64,000 bases of DNA from Symbiodinium sp. CCMP2592 (GCA_905221615.1 CAJNDT010006001.1:383173-447172); one strand, 5' to 3'. Counted from the stretch's first letter, positions 9,660 through 20,801 are shown. Notes: a model not told the origin generated them from the letters alone. Translations and numbers: made by a program.

Positions 9660-12600
9660 TTGGCTTTGAGAGACCTTATCATGTGCAAGGCTCCACATCA
9701 TCATCTCTTGGCTGAGCAGGTGAAGCTGGGACAGGGAAGCTTCGGCACGGTTTGGCGAGCAAAGAATCGAAAGAGCGGCATCACCGACCCTGCCTCAGCA
9801 CACAGTGTTGGTTGGACTTTGGTTGCAGGAAGTCACCGAGTTAGCATCATAACGTCGCGTTGCCGCTTGATGGACATCTCGGCGAGTAAGATGCATTTTT
9901 TCTCGGAGAGGTGGTCTGAGGGAATTCATGTCGGAAGAAGAGTTCAATGGCATGGGTGGATTTCTCCAGGAAGGTACACAATGCCTCCATTCTTCACAAA
10001 TCCATCCGCCGGGGATCCCCTTTGCATTTTCGGAAGGCTAATCGATGTTCCGGTAGTAAACGGTCCAGGCTCACCTGTACTGAGAGGTTCTCACGCAGCT
10101 GCTCTGTTCAAGGTCGCTATCAAGCAGATGGACAAGGCCAGCATGCCAAAGCGGGGCGCCACTCCCTCGGTTCCGTCTTGATTGTTTGCCTGTGCATACA
10201 ACATACTGATAACAGTATAGAAAATATGGTACAAGGTAATGGCGTGTGCAGCATGATACAGTATGATTTAGCAGAATCTAGTATAGTAGAATATCGCACA
10301 GTATCACATGTTATACTACACTATATGATTACCTAGAAGAGAATAACACAAGCGTAGTCTAATATAGTAGACTGTTCTATAACGTAACGTAGCATAGTGC
10401 ATTGGACTACACAGTTATCTTGTATAATGTGTATCACATAATAGAATCCAATGTAATTACAGAATGTTGTTTTACCAAAATATAACAACATGTAACATAG
10501 TGTCACATGATTCAGTAATGCAAGAATGTAATCTGAACAGGTAGTCATGCAATACAACATACGATATGCAGGTTGATGCATTTTGTGTCGATGTTGCACG
10601 AGTGCAGCTGCCGCCACCTCAGCGTCCAGCTAAAAGAAATGTTGTGGACTGAGGTGAAGCGCCACGATATCGAAAGGGAAGTGTCCATGATGAGAGCTCC
10701 GTGCCCAAATTGTGTCGGCAATGTTGATGTGACTGTGACTTGCGTTTTGTGTGTCATGGACAAAGTTCGGTCGCGAACAAGCTGAAGGCTTGCTCTCATG
10801 AGTACATCACGAAGCTGTACGACACCTTCGAGGAGTGTTTTCAGAGCATTGGTGTTCCTTTTCGTCACCTTCTGTAGCTACCAGATTACTAGATTGCTAG
10901 ATTTCCTCTGGATCGCTGAGAACGACCTCTCAAGTCGCGAAAGGCCCGTTCCCACGTACTTAAAGGAAGAATGCCGTTCCCCTTTGCGGCTGCCACTCTC
11001 GGAGCTCCTCTAGCCTATCTTCCAGTTCAATCTGCAGCTGCACAAAGTTTTGCGATGTTGCCACGAAGACCGAGATGAAGCATACACTACCAGGTATTAC
11101 AATATAATACCATGGTATACTACAGTAAGATTCTGTAAGAGACTGTAAGATATACGTCAGAAGTGAGGGATGTCGGTGACCTGTGAGCCCACATTGTTTC
11201 AGGACCAGGCCAGTATCTACCTGGCATTGGAGTACTGTGATGGAGGTGACTTTGGCGACAAGGCCCACCTTCCACTGCAGCATCTGGCACCTCAAAAGCA
11301 TCAAAGCCTTAAATTGAACTCCCAGAAGCCCAAAGCCTAAGCCCAAAGTTTTGGAAGCCGCAAAGAGCCCGTTTGGGAGTCTTGCACCTTGCAAGCCCTA
11401 GAGTTCGAAGCGCGATAGCACCTATGAAGCACGGCTCCCCACACCATACGCCAAGCACAACCCTAAACCGCGCAAACCCCCAAATCCTGGCTTTCGCATC
11501 TTCTGACAGGTTCGAGAGCTTGGACCTGTCGGCTCCTGAGGGGAAAAGTGGGAGCCTGGTTGTCATAGTTACAACCATCAATAGTGATGGATTGGTTTCA
11601 AAAACAATAAGAAGAGGAACGAAACGATTTCGGGAACCTGATTGTCGGGAAATCATGCTTCAGTGCTTTAGGTTTTTTAGTTTGGTAATCTGTGTAAGTA
11701 CCAGTAGCGAATGGGGGTGGAAACTCACGAGCCTGATAGAGAACCAGGTTCTTTTCACGAAACTGGCCGAGGGCTCCATTAAGAACTACGTTGCTACGTA
11801 GGCGCCCTTCCCGTGCAGCATGCCCAGTTTTTTTTGTGATGTCTCAGGTCATCAAGGAGGAAGATACGGCCGAGTGGATGCGACAAATGTGTTCTACTGG
11901 CGCGGAATTACGGTTTTACAGTTTGAATGCCGGCCTGTTGTATTAAGGAAAGACCTTGCATTGTAGGGGGATCCTCAAAAATGCTTAGGCTATGTATTCG
12001 TTAGGTTTAGGGCTTAATTATGGCTGAGGGTCCCTAGTTACTGAACTCGGAATATCTTCTGCGCCATTGCCAGGCGAAGCTCTGTACCATCTGCACAGCA
12101 AAGGCTGGAGCTCGTGCCGTCCCTGACCGGCTTTACCTAACTATCATATCTCCCTGCAGGCATATGCCACAGGGACATCAAGTCCACGACCCTGCCGTGT
12201 GCATTCAATTCTGTGCTCGCTGTCTTGATGATGAAACTCTAAAGAGGCGGTTCTTTGTTGTGCTGAGGCCTGACAACTTCATGGTCTTGGGGGCAGGGGA
12301 CCTGGAGGGCGGCATGTGGGTAGTTGTCAGAATTGTGGCTCCGGTTTTTGGATACCCTAGTTAGGTGCCGTAGTATAGTAATATCCCTGTTACTAAGTCC
12401 CATGATCCTCTAAGTAACCCCAAAAAAGGGACCCTAATTTTGACAACCGCCTTTCTGTGGCCCTTCGAGACAATGACGCTTCGACGCAGAGCTTGGAGAC
12501 TGGAGTTGGTGTCTCCCGAGGACTCCACTTTGAAACTGTCGGACTTCGGCCTAGCGGTGCACCTGCCACCAGGCAGGACTCATTCTGTTAGAGCATGTTA

Positions 12601-12910
12601 TAGTATACTATATAGTATATTATTATCGTAATATTATGGTTCATTATGGTATATCAAAGTACTAGTGGATCATGGTATGACACGTGCTGGGCACAGTCAA
12701 AGCATCCTGGTGCGCCAGGTGGCATCCTAACTGACAAGTGCGGCACGCCCGCCTTCATGGCGCCTTTGCCCCAGCTCTGTGACAGCTCAGGGTCGCGGCC
12801 CTAAGCCCTAAACCCCCGAATCCCTAAACGATGCAAGGCCGGAGCAGCACATGATGCCGGTTCACAGCCGTGGCTATGGCTTTCCGGTGGACATGTGGGC
12901 AGCCGGCGTG
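9660..12910 (+). CDS. Ser/Thr protein kinase, at least 12 exons
   Basis: Manual splicing gives most of a kinase domain in order: Gly loop (LGQGSFGTVW, exon 1, to 9774), VAIK lysine (10099-10157), helix C Glu (DIEREVSMMR, 10654-10695), LKACSHEYITKLYDTFE (10782-10832), hinge LALEYCDGGDF (11203-11262), VIKEEDTAEWMRQM (11848-11890), EALYHLHSK (12074-12103), GICHRDIK (12160-12181), PDNFM (12268-12283), the DFG exon KLSDFGLA (12506-12572), CGTPAFMA (12719-12761) and PEQ plus VDMWAAGV of helix F (12838-12910). All phases agree. The HRD Asp, DFG Asp, VAIK Lys and APE-type motif (APEQ) are present, so it should be catalytically competent up to helix F; the rest of the C-lobe was not found. Its closest look is the CaMK/CDPK group, but no EF hands are seen. 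Donors are GC seven times, GT three and GA once. Exon 1's upstream limit is uncertain. Confidence 0.85.
12318..12451 (+). mobile_element. F4 TIR element in a kinase intron, carrying an F1 fragment
   Basis: GGGTAGTTGTCAGAATTGTGG at 12318 and GGGACCCTAATTTTGACAACC ending near 12449 form inverted ends of the F4 type. Inside, 12389-12414 is the right end of F1 (TTACTAAGTCCCATGATCCT). The whole lies in kinase intron 9 (12284-12505). Confidence 0.65.
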
Positions 12911-13065
12911 TCAATGTGCGCCAGAACCCATCGATTTACGGCCGTTGAGCCGGAAACCTTCGGTGCGAGTTGTGTCTGCAGAGTGGTTAGAATTTGCTGA
13001 ATGCTGCTTGCGCCCGCCGGGTTACCAGTCTACGCTGCGAGAGCCTTTAGGATAGGTGTGTTGCC
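12911..13065 (+). other. Unresolved end of the kinase gene
   Basis: An open stretch after an AG near 12982 (WLEFAECCLRPPGYQSTL) might be a C-lobe exon, but the expected helix G-I motifs were not recognised. Confidence 0.25.
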
Positions 13066-14925
13066 ATGGGAGGTGCATTTTGCCGCCTCTGCTGCAACCG
13101 CCCCAGCGAGAGCGGTGATGCTCTCGATGAGTTGGGCGGGAAGCCGTGGCCAGAAAAGCAGACCGAGGACTTCGTGGGCCTGGAGGCTTCATGCAGAGAC
13201 CGAAGCTATGTGAACCGCATGATGTGGCTGACTTTTGCAGGGTTTCCGAAGATAAATGCCTGGGAGCGACAAGTTGCTTGGGAGGCTGTCCCGTCTCCCA
13301 TTGTGAATGGGCTGTCCTTGCTAGAGCAAAGCCAGAGCAATACGCCGGAGTCTCTCAAAGTGCTGGCTGAAGCTTTGAAGACCCAGAAGACGGTGATTGT
13401 CGGTTCTGTTCGAATGGGCTATGGCCACCACCGCATCGCCTATTCTGCGCTGACCTGGGCATTGGAGCTTGGAGGAAAGCCCTTCTTACTGGACATCCTC
13501 TCCCCTGACTGCATCGAGGCGGCCGTGGTCCGAAATATGGACAAGCCGCTTAGCGCTCATGGCAAGAAACGCCACTCCATGAGAGTTATCCGTATGCGTA
13601 CCTAATTCGTGTCCCCGCCCACTCAGGCAGTACTCTCGCATGTCTCGCATCGCTTCCAATCTTGGTGGAGTGTTCGATGCCATCTGGGGCAAAATGATGC
13701 TTCAAGGTGATGCAAATGCCCTCAGACGCACAGCCACACTTCAGGTGCATGTTCATCCTCTGCTTTCTGCTCTCCTCGGATAGTTTGCTTAGGTTCGACT
13801 AGTCCACCTTGCCTTGGGGCGACTTAGACCGAAGCTCTCAGGACTCAGCTTGGCATTGGCTCAGCGCATTCGTGGCATAATGGCGGCATTTCCGAAAGAC
13901 GTGCCGGCACCTCCCTGGCACGCCAGATCATATTCACATGTTTTCACAGACTGGAAGTTCGCCAGAAGTGGGCTTAATTAAATTAGTCTGTTGCTAGATT
14001 AGAGGCTCCGATCTCTCAGCTTGGAGAAGTGGACAGCGCTTTGAAGCCGGCTCGGGCCCGATGTATTTCCAAGGTCATTACCACCCACCCGTTTGTCGGC
14101 AACATGGCTGTGGCTTGCGGCTTCAAGCATGTCATCAACTTGATCTTCGACAACCTTCCACAGCCCCCCAGCCTTTGCAAGAAGAAAGGCTTCTTCATAG
14201 CTTTGGTTTGACATCTTCCGTCATACTGATACTCCTGCGCTAGCAGTTCCAGGTACTTCGTCCTGGTTCCAGGTGCACTGAACCTGGTGCAGTCCCCTTC
14301 GTACTTCGACAAGCTCCTTGACATGGGATGTCCTGCAAAGAGTCTTCGCCTGGCTGGGCACTGGGTGTCCAGTGACCTTTGCATCAACGCCGTTGCAGAC
14401 AGCAAGTCGCGTATCGAACGGTCTGAACAAAACCTGCCACGGCGATTCCTCATCGCAGTCGGTGGAGCAGGTGCTCAGAGTGCCTTTCTTTCCGGCCTGC
14501 TCTCTGCCATGGCACCCCTCCTTCGGGACAAGAAGATCCGCATCTACTTGAATTGCGGGGACCACAAGCACATCGCAGATGCCGTGGTCTCAAAGCTCAG
14601 AGCCTTGGAGCTCGACTGGAACGAGGTGACGTCGAGCGAGGGCACCGTCTCCCTTTGCAAGAAAGAGGCGCTGGACCTCCTCGAGGAGCCGCCAAACTGG
14701 AAGGACCCACCGGTTCTAGGGTTTAGGGGTTTAGGGTTTAGGGTGTCCTACCAGTAAGGTCAATCCAGAGTCAGAAGGTCTGTGCTTGTGCATCGAAGGC
14801 TCTTTGTTGTCCTCAGTGCAGGCTGTGACGGTCTTCCGCTTCGACTCGCACTTTGCCGCATTCCGCTGCACAGACCTGGTGATTCGTGTGGCAGATGTGT
14901 CGCTTCGCTGGAGCTATCAAATTTA
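13066..14925 (+). CDS. GT-B-fold-like (glycosyltransferase-type) protein, six exons
   Basis: Exon 1 (13066-13554) starts MGGAFCRLCC, an N-myristoylation/palmitoylation-like start, and contains TVIVGSVRMGYGHHRIAYSA, resembling the Gly/His-rich loop at the start of MurG/MGDG-synthase-type proteins. Exons 2 (13631-13744), 3 (13793-13900), 4 (14020-14162, ITTHPFVGNMAVACGFKHV) and 5 (14253-14712, YFVLVPGALNLVQSP, GHWVSSDLCINAV, RRFLIAVGGAGAQSAFLSG, IYLNCGDH) follow, all in phase. Exon 6 starts at 14822 (VFRFDSHFAAFRC) and ends at a GC donor (14890) or the TAG at 14923-14925. Donors are GC, GT, GT, GC, GT. The two Rossmann-like halves (about residues 95-260 and 290-400) suggest a nucleotide-sugar-binding enzyme or an uncharacterised family with that fold. 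The fold is inference from motif spacing; the substrate is unknown. Intron 5 begins GTTCTAGGG followed by TTTAGGG repeats. Confidence 0.65.
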
Positions 14926-14989
14926 GGCCTTTAGGCTCCGGGCACTTTCTTTAATAATACTAGTAATACGAATAATCGAATAATCTGAA

Positions 14990-16150
14990 TGATAATAAAA
15001 GTACTAGTAGTAACAAGAATACTAACAGCCCGGAATCGTGAGGCTCGTGACGAAGCCATCGGAGCTGGCCTTCTTTCCGGCGCCGCGCCTGCAAAAGTCT
15101 GCTGGGAGATGTCGCGTCTCCCGCCATGTCGCGGCATGCTGCGTGTTGGGTTGCCGAGCGTGTTGGGTTGCCGATAACCATGATAACAGCAAAAAATGAT
15201 AACTGCAGTGCAGCAAATACTGTTAATATTAAGAATAACAATGAAAATAGCACTAATAACAGCAATGATCTAGAAATAATGGACTGAGGTTCCAAAGCTC
15301 CACATCCGCCGTGTCGGGGCGCACGAGGCCCACTCGGCAGTGCGAGCCCAAGAGCTCGGCGATGGAAGCGTCGAGTGCCGCGAGGCTCCACGGCGTCGTC
15401 CATTATCATTACTACTACTATTGTAAGTGTTATGGCTATTGTTGTTACTATTACTACTAGTGCTATTGGTACTATTATTACTACCATTACTGTTGTGGCT
15501 ATTATGACTATTATTACTATTACTAGTTTTGTTTGTTGTGGACAACTGTAGAGGTGCCCCACGCGATGCAAAAGCTGGGTCAGCTCATCGAGCCTCAATC
15601 GCCACTCTTCCGGCTGATGACGCTGTGCTAAACTTAACGTGAAGCCACTGACTTGCATTTTGCATCGAGGGGAAGAGGGCAATGTTGCAACATGTTGTGG
15701 GCAGCTGGTAGCATGGAATGAGGCTTGCTGCTTCAGTTTCAGCAATAGCCTGTCACCATGGGAAGGAACGAGTGCATCATCAAGGCGGCCGAGCAGAAAG
15801 TCTATGAGGGAAGCAGGGTGGCTTGCGAGTTTGCCTTCGGTGCGCAGTAGTGACAGCCAGCAGGGCCCCCCAGGGCCCTTGTGCAGCTTTCGGGGCTGAG
15901 CTCTGATGGTGAAAGAATGGCCGATATTGATTAAAGGGTTTTTCAATGATCCTTAGCTTCCTGTAGGTGTCACCCTGGTGTAGAGTACATCTCAGGGGAT
16001 GCAGCCCAAAGGCGCTCCAAAGCATCGAACTTGGAGTGCTCTTGGAGAGACCCTCTGGATAAAGCTTGCTGATGAAGCAGGGTTCTTGTGTGCCTTCGCC
16101 ATCTCGAGCTGATAAGCTCGCGTACTCGCGCGTTTGAAAGGCATACACTG
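14990..16150 (-). CDS. Candidate minus-strand gene in several exons
   Basis: Four minus-strand stretches read as protein: about 16130-15965 (KFDALERLWAASPEMYST or an overlapping frame), about 15900-15640 (SLIDFLLGRLDDALVPSHGD then LLLKLKQQASFHA), about 15635-15549 (QPEEWRLRLDELTQLLHRVG) and 15385-15292 (LAALDASIAELLGSH, CRVGLVRPDTADVELWNLSP). A further piece lies at about 15130-15028 (RRKEGQLRWLRHEPHDS). Intervening DNA is low-complexity TAA/TAC sequence. Exact junctions could not all be put in phase. No domain recognised. Continuous open reading through the low-complexity introns is chance. Confidence 0.4.
15404..15548. repeat. TAC/TAT/TTG low-complexity tract
   Basis: ATTACTACTACTATTGT-type sequence between two candidate minus-strand exons, probably an intron grown by trinucleotide slippage. 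A similar tract lies at 14950-15020. Confidence 0.7.
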
Positions 16151-16519
16151 CGGCTCAAAATGAACTCACGATTGGGCTCAACGCTGTCGATGGTTGGTCG
16201 AAGAGAGCAGGCATGATGTCCAATAGTGCCACATTGGGTTCGGTTTGATGTTGTAAGATGACCGAACGATCACAGGTACATGATCATCTTTGGTGGCAAG
16301 CATCCGTTTCTGAATCGGCGGAACGAGCTGGACCAGAGACTAATGCCCATGTCTGAGCGCCGCTGAATACCTTGCAGACTACTCCGAGCGTAAGAGTAAT
16401 CGTTTGCCTTCCACGAGGCTTGAGGGGAAATTGGACTTCACGGACACTTCCTCCGCAACTTGCTTGCATGTCATGGCATGGCATATAGTAGACGACATTG
16501 GACGACTATTCCTTCTGCA

Positions 16520-16753
16520 CACGACGCGTGATCCCGCTGCCCTGCCAGCTGCGCCACCCACGACAGGTCAACTCCAAGCCGCTACGCACAGCGCATAACA
16601 GAGGGGCCTAAATAGTTACCTCTACTGCTTTGGGGGTATTCTAATTATTAAGGCCCCTCTTCTGCAGCGCAGTTGTCCGAGGTTGCTGCTCAAGGTCTAG
16701 GCCTTTTCGGCTGGGAGCTTAGCGCAGTTCCTGGAAACCGCGAGTGCTTGGAG
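16520..16753 (+). CDS. Two exons separated by an F2 element and ended by an F1 element
   Basis: A frame reading RQVNSKPLRTAHN ends at AACA (16600). Removing 16601-16667 (GAGGGGCC to CTGCAG) joins in phase to TQLSEVAAQGLGLFGWELSA then VPGNRECLE, ending at 16753 where F1 copy c begins with GATCATGG. The 86-nt second exon is thus bounded on both sides by TIR elements, both with GA donors. No family recognised. The upstream limit is not fixed. Confidence 0.45.
16602..16658 (+). mobile_element. F2 TIR element (short copy, intron)
   Basis: AGGGGCCTAAATAGTTACC at the left and ATTATTAAGGCCCCT at the right, 57 bp, with the family's TTTGGGGGTATTC core. Confidence 0.75.
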
Positions 16754-16818
16754 GATCATGGGACTTAGTAAGTAAGGTTTTAAGTACCCTAATTAAAACC
16801 CTAGTTCCTAGACCCTCC
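16747..16818 (+). mobile_element. F1 TIR element, copy c (right end decayed)
   Basis: CTTGGAGGATCATGGGACTTAGTAAGTAAGGTT matches F1. The right side (CCCTAGTTCCTAGACCCTCC) is diverged. Confidence 0.65.
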
Positions 16819-17052
16819 ATCTAACCTCTATTAGACCCTAAATGCCCCCTTATTTGGGACCATATACCCCTATTTGAGGGTACAAGGAGGGTCCTGATTA
16901 CTAAACCCTAAACCTTAAACCCTAAACCCTAAACCCCTAAACCCTAAACCCCTAAACCCTAAACCCTAAACCCTGTGCGAGCCCGACCCCGGGGCCCTGG
17001 AGGTCTGAGCGAAACGATCCAGAAGTTCTCGGAATCCGCGAGGCCTCGACTT
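16819..17052. repeat. Telomere-like CCCTAAA array and flanks
   Basis: 16903-16973 holds about ten CCCTAAA/CCCCTAAA units. The flanks show no gene. Confidence 0.8.
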
Positions 17053-17152
17053 GGGTTGTCAAAATGATGGCCCCCTTTTTTAGGTACCTTAAATATTAGG
17101 TGCCGTATTATAATAAGGATCCAAAAAGGGACCACAATTTTGACAACCACCC
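17053..17152 (+). mobile_element. F4 TIR element
   Basis: GGGTTGTCAAAATGATGGCCC at the left; AGGGACCACAATTTTGACAACC at the right. Interior has GGTACCTTAAATATTAGGTGCC. Confidence 0.8.
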
Positions 17153-18098
17153 GAATTTGGTTGTGGATTAAGGGGCCGAGCCGCTGAGATCTCTCTTTCT
17201 GGCACAGGTCCTTCTGCAAGCAGTTGGCCAACAGCTCACGAACCTTTGGTCCGAGTCAAAACACAGAGGTTCGTTGTGTACTCAGGTTCAGGTCAATCCT
17301 TCGTCGCGGCTTTCGGCGAGCAATGCTATTAGGCCATGCCGGTCTGGCCAGTGGTTTTGTGGGGCCCGGCACCAATTCTGCCCGCTGCAGGGTGGCGTGG
17401 CTGAGCTCCGGAAGGCCCGCTGAGCTTTCAGGAGCCAGGCAGTAATCGCATTGCTTCAGAGTCAACGAGTTTGGGTGATTGTTGTAACGTGTCGAACATA
17501 GGGAGCCAACTAGAGGAACTAGAGCCGGGGATCTGCCCAGGCGGGTGGCGGAGCAGAAGAGGAAACTCACCGAAGGCCGCACGGGCAAAATGGAAAGGGA
17601 CCGGCTGTGCCGAAGATTTCGCACGGCCCAGGAAGTCCCAGCGACGCAGAGGTGCCAAGGATGTTGCGAGATTCCGAGTTTCCAAAGCTGCTTCTGTGAC
17701 GGTTTTTGAGGCCGCCGCTGGCAAAGCTGAGTCGCGGCCGCGTGCACGCTCAGCGAGGTCTGCGCAATCAGATGTGCCCGGCGCCCGAGACGACCGAGAC
17801 AGAAAGTCCCATGGGCTAAAAGTTACCCGCTGAGGCCGAGTCCCATGGGATACCCACAGGCAAGGCCCTGCACGAGCCAGCGCTGCTTCTGAGAGAATCT
17901 CGTGTCCCCTGCAGGGCGATGGCCGCACACCAAAGGGCGCCGGAAAGGGCCCATCGGACAGGTGCTGCCCGGTGTGGCAGTTCAGAGAGTCAAGCGGAGA
18001 CCCGACTCTGTCAGGTTCGGCATGGAAGCGCCTAAGGCCAGCCCAGGGTCCTGAGGACATGGGTACGCAACTATGCAGTGTATACAGTGATCTGTTAG
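17153..18098. other. Ambiguous coding region
   Basis: GC-rich and open on both strands: plus 17471-17833 (Arg/Ala/Ser-rich, for example RRGNSPKAARAKWKG) and minus 18060-17428 (Pro/Ala/Ser-rich). The plus frame, with a basic Ala/Arg/Lys composition, is the more protein-like, but nothing settles the strand. At most one is a gene. Confidence 0.3.
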
Positions 18099-18698
18099 TT
18101 AGTTACTACAGTGGAAGCCAAAAAATTGGAAGATGGCAGACCTGTTTTCCCGCACGTTCCTTGGCAGGAGAACCCAGCATGTTCCATGTTTGGACTGTTC
18201 CAACATCTTAGTTGGCGGTTGAAAGTTGGCACAAAGGACACCGCCGCCACCAATTTCAAATGCCGAACCCAACATTTGGAGCGAAGCCTTCAAATCTGCA
18301 TTTCCAATTGGAGATTGTACGAGTATTCCACCACAATGAACCAAAATTGTAGCTGTAACACCTTCCGCGGCTTCATGTCCACGCCTGTCAGGAGCCGGTA
18401 GGCACAGCTCTAAGGATTTTTTGGCGTAGGGGAAGTTTGCACTCCGTCTCGATCTGATCTCTAGTAGGTCAGTCTTGTGCATGTCTCGGTTGTGTTTTGG
18501 CTGGAGGGGTAAGCGTTCGAAGGTGTCGGCATCTAGCAAGTTGAGTGGTGAAGTTGATGTGGATGTGCATGCCCAGTAGCACCATGCTTTCAATGTGTCC
18601 CCGAGATATCCCTTCACCGCACGCGCAGACGGCACTTGCACCGGTCCAGGCGCCTCTGCCAGTGCCTCCGAAAGGTGGTGCGTTCGAAACTCAGTCAT
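18099..18698 (-). CDS. Uncharacterised open frame of 199 codons
   Basis: The minus strand stays open for 600 nt, long for this stop-rich setting. It includes a Leu/Ala-rich part, Gly-rich stretches (AFEIGGGGVLCANFQPP) and a basic end. No domain is recognised and there is no splice support; it could be chance. Confidence 0.3.
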   Translation of the reverse strand: MTEFRTHHLSEALAEAPGPVQVPSARAVKGYLGDTLKAWCYWACTSTSTSPLNLLDADTFERLPLQPKHNRDMHKTDLLEIRSRRSANFPYAKKSLELCLPAPDRRGHEAAEGVTATILVHCGGILVQSPIGNADLKASLQMLGSAFEIGGGGVLCANFQPPTKMLEQSKHGTCWVLLPRNVRENRSAIFQFFGFHCSN

Positions 18699-19225
18699 CG
18701 GTCGGTCGCGAGTCGCGGCATGGGGACCATGTGAGTATCTTCACCAAGATGTAATTGGTGTTCTCGCATTGCTACATATAAGGCCAAAAAGCGAATCGGT
18801 GCTGATTCGGCAAGAGCGGGGCACTTGCAGATGCTGCAGAGTGTGGCAATGATTCGCGTTGTGGTCGAAGTCGCATGTTTCACACGGTGCGCGAAACATC
18901 TCCGGCACAGGCTTGCCATTGCGAACAAATTTCTGGGTGTGTTCTGTCCCAGAGCATAAGATAGGGCCATAGAGCGTCCCCGGAACCGCAAAGAGTTAAA
19001 CCTTCACCCACAAGACCCATACTCTAGGCCTCTAAGCCCCAAGCCCATCCAAGCCCTAACCTAAACCCTGTAATCCTTAGCCCGTAGACTCCGTGAGCCC
19101 CTTCACGCCCTAAACCCTGATCCGCTCGAGCCTAAACCCCTAAACCCTACGGTAAATCCCAAACCCTAAACCCCCAAACCCCAAATCCTAAACACTAAAC
19201 CCCTAAACCCGAAACATGAAGCAAG
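18699..19225. repeat. Non-coding; telomere-like sequence at 19030-19210
   Basis: 18699-19000 holds no supportable gene. 19030-19210 is a degenerate CCCTAAACCC cluster. Confidence 0.55.
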
Positions 19226-19279
19226 AGGCTGGAAGAGCTGAAGCAATCGAAAGCTGAGCTCGAAGCGCAGCTCGTGGAG
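19226..19279 (+). CDS. 54-nt coiled-coil exon
   Basis: After GAAGCAAG (acceptor, 19225) the frame encodes RLEELKQSKAELEAQLVE, a heptad-like coiled coil, and ends at a GTCAGGG donor (19280). Neighbouring exons are not identified. It may relate to the coiled-coil exons at 28288-28600. Confidence 0.4.
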
Positions 19280-19789
19280 GTCAGGGAACCGGGAGAAAGC
19301 CGAAAACCCATGAATTTGTGGAGTGTACTTTACGTCATGAAATATGGATCCCGCTCTAGTGCTTTGTTCCTTAGATGACATAGGGGACCTTCAAACATCG
19401 GGGGATCCATGTCGGTCTACCGTTGATTGAGAGGTTGTGGAGTTTTTGGGAACAGGCCCAAACCCGGCTCCTTGAGATCGCGGTGGATGGGTGCCTTTTT
19501 TAGGGGGTTGAGGGTTTAGGGTTACCCTTCTGTGTTTTAGCGTTCGGGTTTTGGGGCTCTGGATTCAATTTAGGGCAATAAGTGTCAGCCTTTTGATGCC
19601 TAGCATGGGCAAGCCAGCTCATCAAGCTTCGAAGGCGGTTGAAGGGTTTGTGGTCTGCTGGCCTACAGTAGTGTTTCCTGTCTCGTTTTGAGGGCTTGTT
19701 TGAATGCAAGCGTTAGAATAACCCTTCTGGATCCATCTGGATCCCTTTACAAGGAACCCCCTATTCATCCCCTTATAAGGAACCCCACA
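19280..19789. other. No gene seen
   Basis: Short TTTAGGG-like pieces at 19500-19525. Otherwise unremarkable. Confidence 0.4.
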
Positions 19790-20200
19790 ATGTTTGCAGG
19801 TGAAAAAGCAAAACAAGGACTTTCGGACCCAGCGGACAAAGGCGAAGCGGCAGTCCGGGAATGCCAGGGAAGGTTTATGTCCAGTAAAGGGCGGCGTGTG
19901 ACATCGGATCTTCAGAAGCAACAATGCCAGAGTCCTAAACGAGATTCCGTTCTCAAGAACGCTTGGGGAGCGGATCCCCAAATAGCTGAGTTAGTCGAGC
20001 GACTTGCCTGCAGGAACTCGCGGCCCAGGACCTGGACTAGCCAGTGGCGGAAGTGAAAGTGTGCCTCCATAACCGGTCTGGCTTACCTCCTCTCCAGCCT
20101 CTTCAGGAGGCTGCGCCGCGAGAAGCCGTTCCTCGAGAGTCTCCCACTACGCTCATGGCGGCTTCGGCGCCGCGACTGCTGCCACCAGGCACAGTCGCCT
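19790..20200 (+). CDS. Candidate hypothetical gene, two open stretches
   Basis: After TTTGCAG (19799) a frame is open to a TGA at 20054-20056. It is Lys/Arg/Gln-rich and ends VERLACRNSRPRTWTSQWRK. A second open stretch (about 20094-20200) reads LQEAAPREAVPRESPTT and LMAASAPRLLPPG. They may be exons of one gene. No domain recognised. Confidence 0.3.
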
Positions 20201-20446
20201 AATGTTTGCTCCGATTTCGTGCCGTGAACAAAGCAACTGATATGCAAACCTGTGTAGCCAGTGTAACCCTTCCAGGATGCGGACGCAGTCAGTTTCGCAC
20301 ACCCATCTTCGCAAAGGGTATAGATCGAAAGCGCATTCAAGTGCGTTCCTTCTCTGTCTCTCTCGCTCTCTGTGGTGATTGTAAGCATAGTTCAGGAGAT
20401 TGAAGAAGTGCAAACCTCTGGCGGAAGTTCTGAAGCAACTTACTAT

Positions 20447-20553
20447 AGGGGCCTGAATAATTACCTATACGATTTTGGGGGTTCCTTATCTTAACCATAT
20501 AGTGTGATCGGCCCCAAACCCCTATTTAATTATTAAGGCCGATTAAGGCCCCT
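20447..20553 (+). mobile_element. F2 TIR element (full-length type)
   Basis: AGGGGCCTGAATAATTACC at the left, TTATTAAGGCCGATTAAGGCCCCT at the right, with the shared GGGGGTTCCTTAT and GGCCCCAAACCCC cores. Confidence 0.8.
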
Positions 20554-20590
20554 GCATTACTCTTCTTCCGACCTTGCCTCTGGCTCCTTA

Positions 20591-20707
20591 CTTGGAGGAT
20601 CATGGGACTTAGTAACTCGGGTTATAATATGGGTAACTATACTTATAACCCCAATTCAGCTACTTATAACTGGACCTTACTTACTAAGTCCTATGATCCT
20701 CCAAGTA
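20591..20707 (+). mobile_element. F1 TIR element, copy d
   Basis: CTTGGAGGATCATGGGACTTAG at the left and TACTAAGTCCTATGATCCTC at the right. Both ends here are of the CTTGGAG type. The preceding 40 nt after F2 are open (SSDLASGSLLG). Confidence 0.85.
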
Positions 20708-20801
20708 AGCGCCAAAAGGCACGAAGTGCCGGTACGAGCCGACTTCGCATCTGCCTCAGCCGGGCAGCTCCGATGACTGTCACCATCACCATTACTTAAA
20801 G
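20708..20801 (+). CDS. Exon sandwiched between two F1 elements
   Basis: Between F1 copies d and e one frame is open (PKGTKCRYEPTSHLPQPGSS then DDCHHHHYLK). It ends Tyr-Leu-Lys on the left end of copy e, exactly as in other F1-bounded exons. It joins in phase to the upstream SSDLASGSLLG frame if GA and AG are used. Short; function unknown. Confidence 0.35.

Noticed and set aside
17428-18060. 210-codon minus-strand frame as a gene
   Set aside because: An equally plausible frame runs on the plus strand in this GC-rich stretch; kept only as an ambiguous region.
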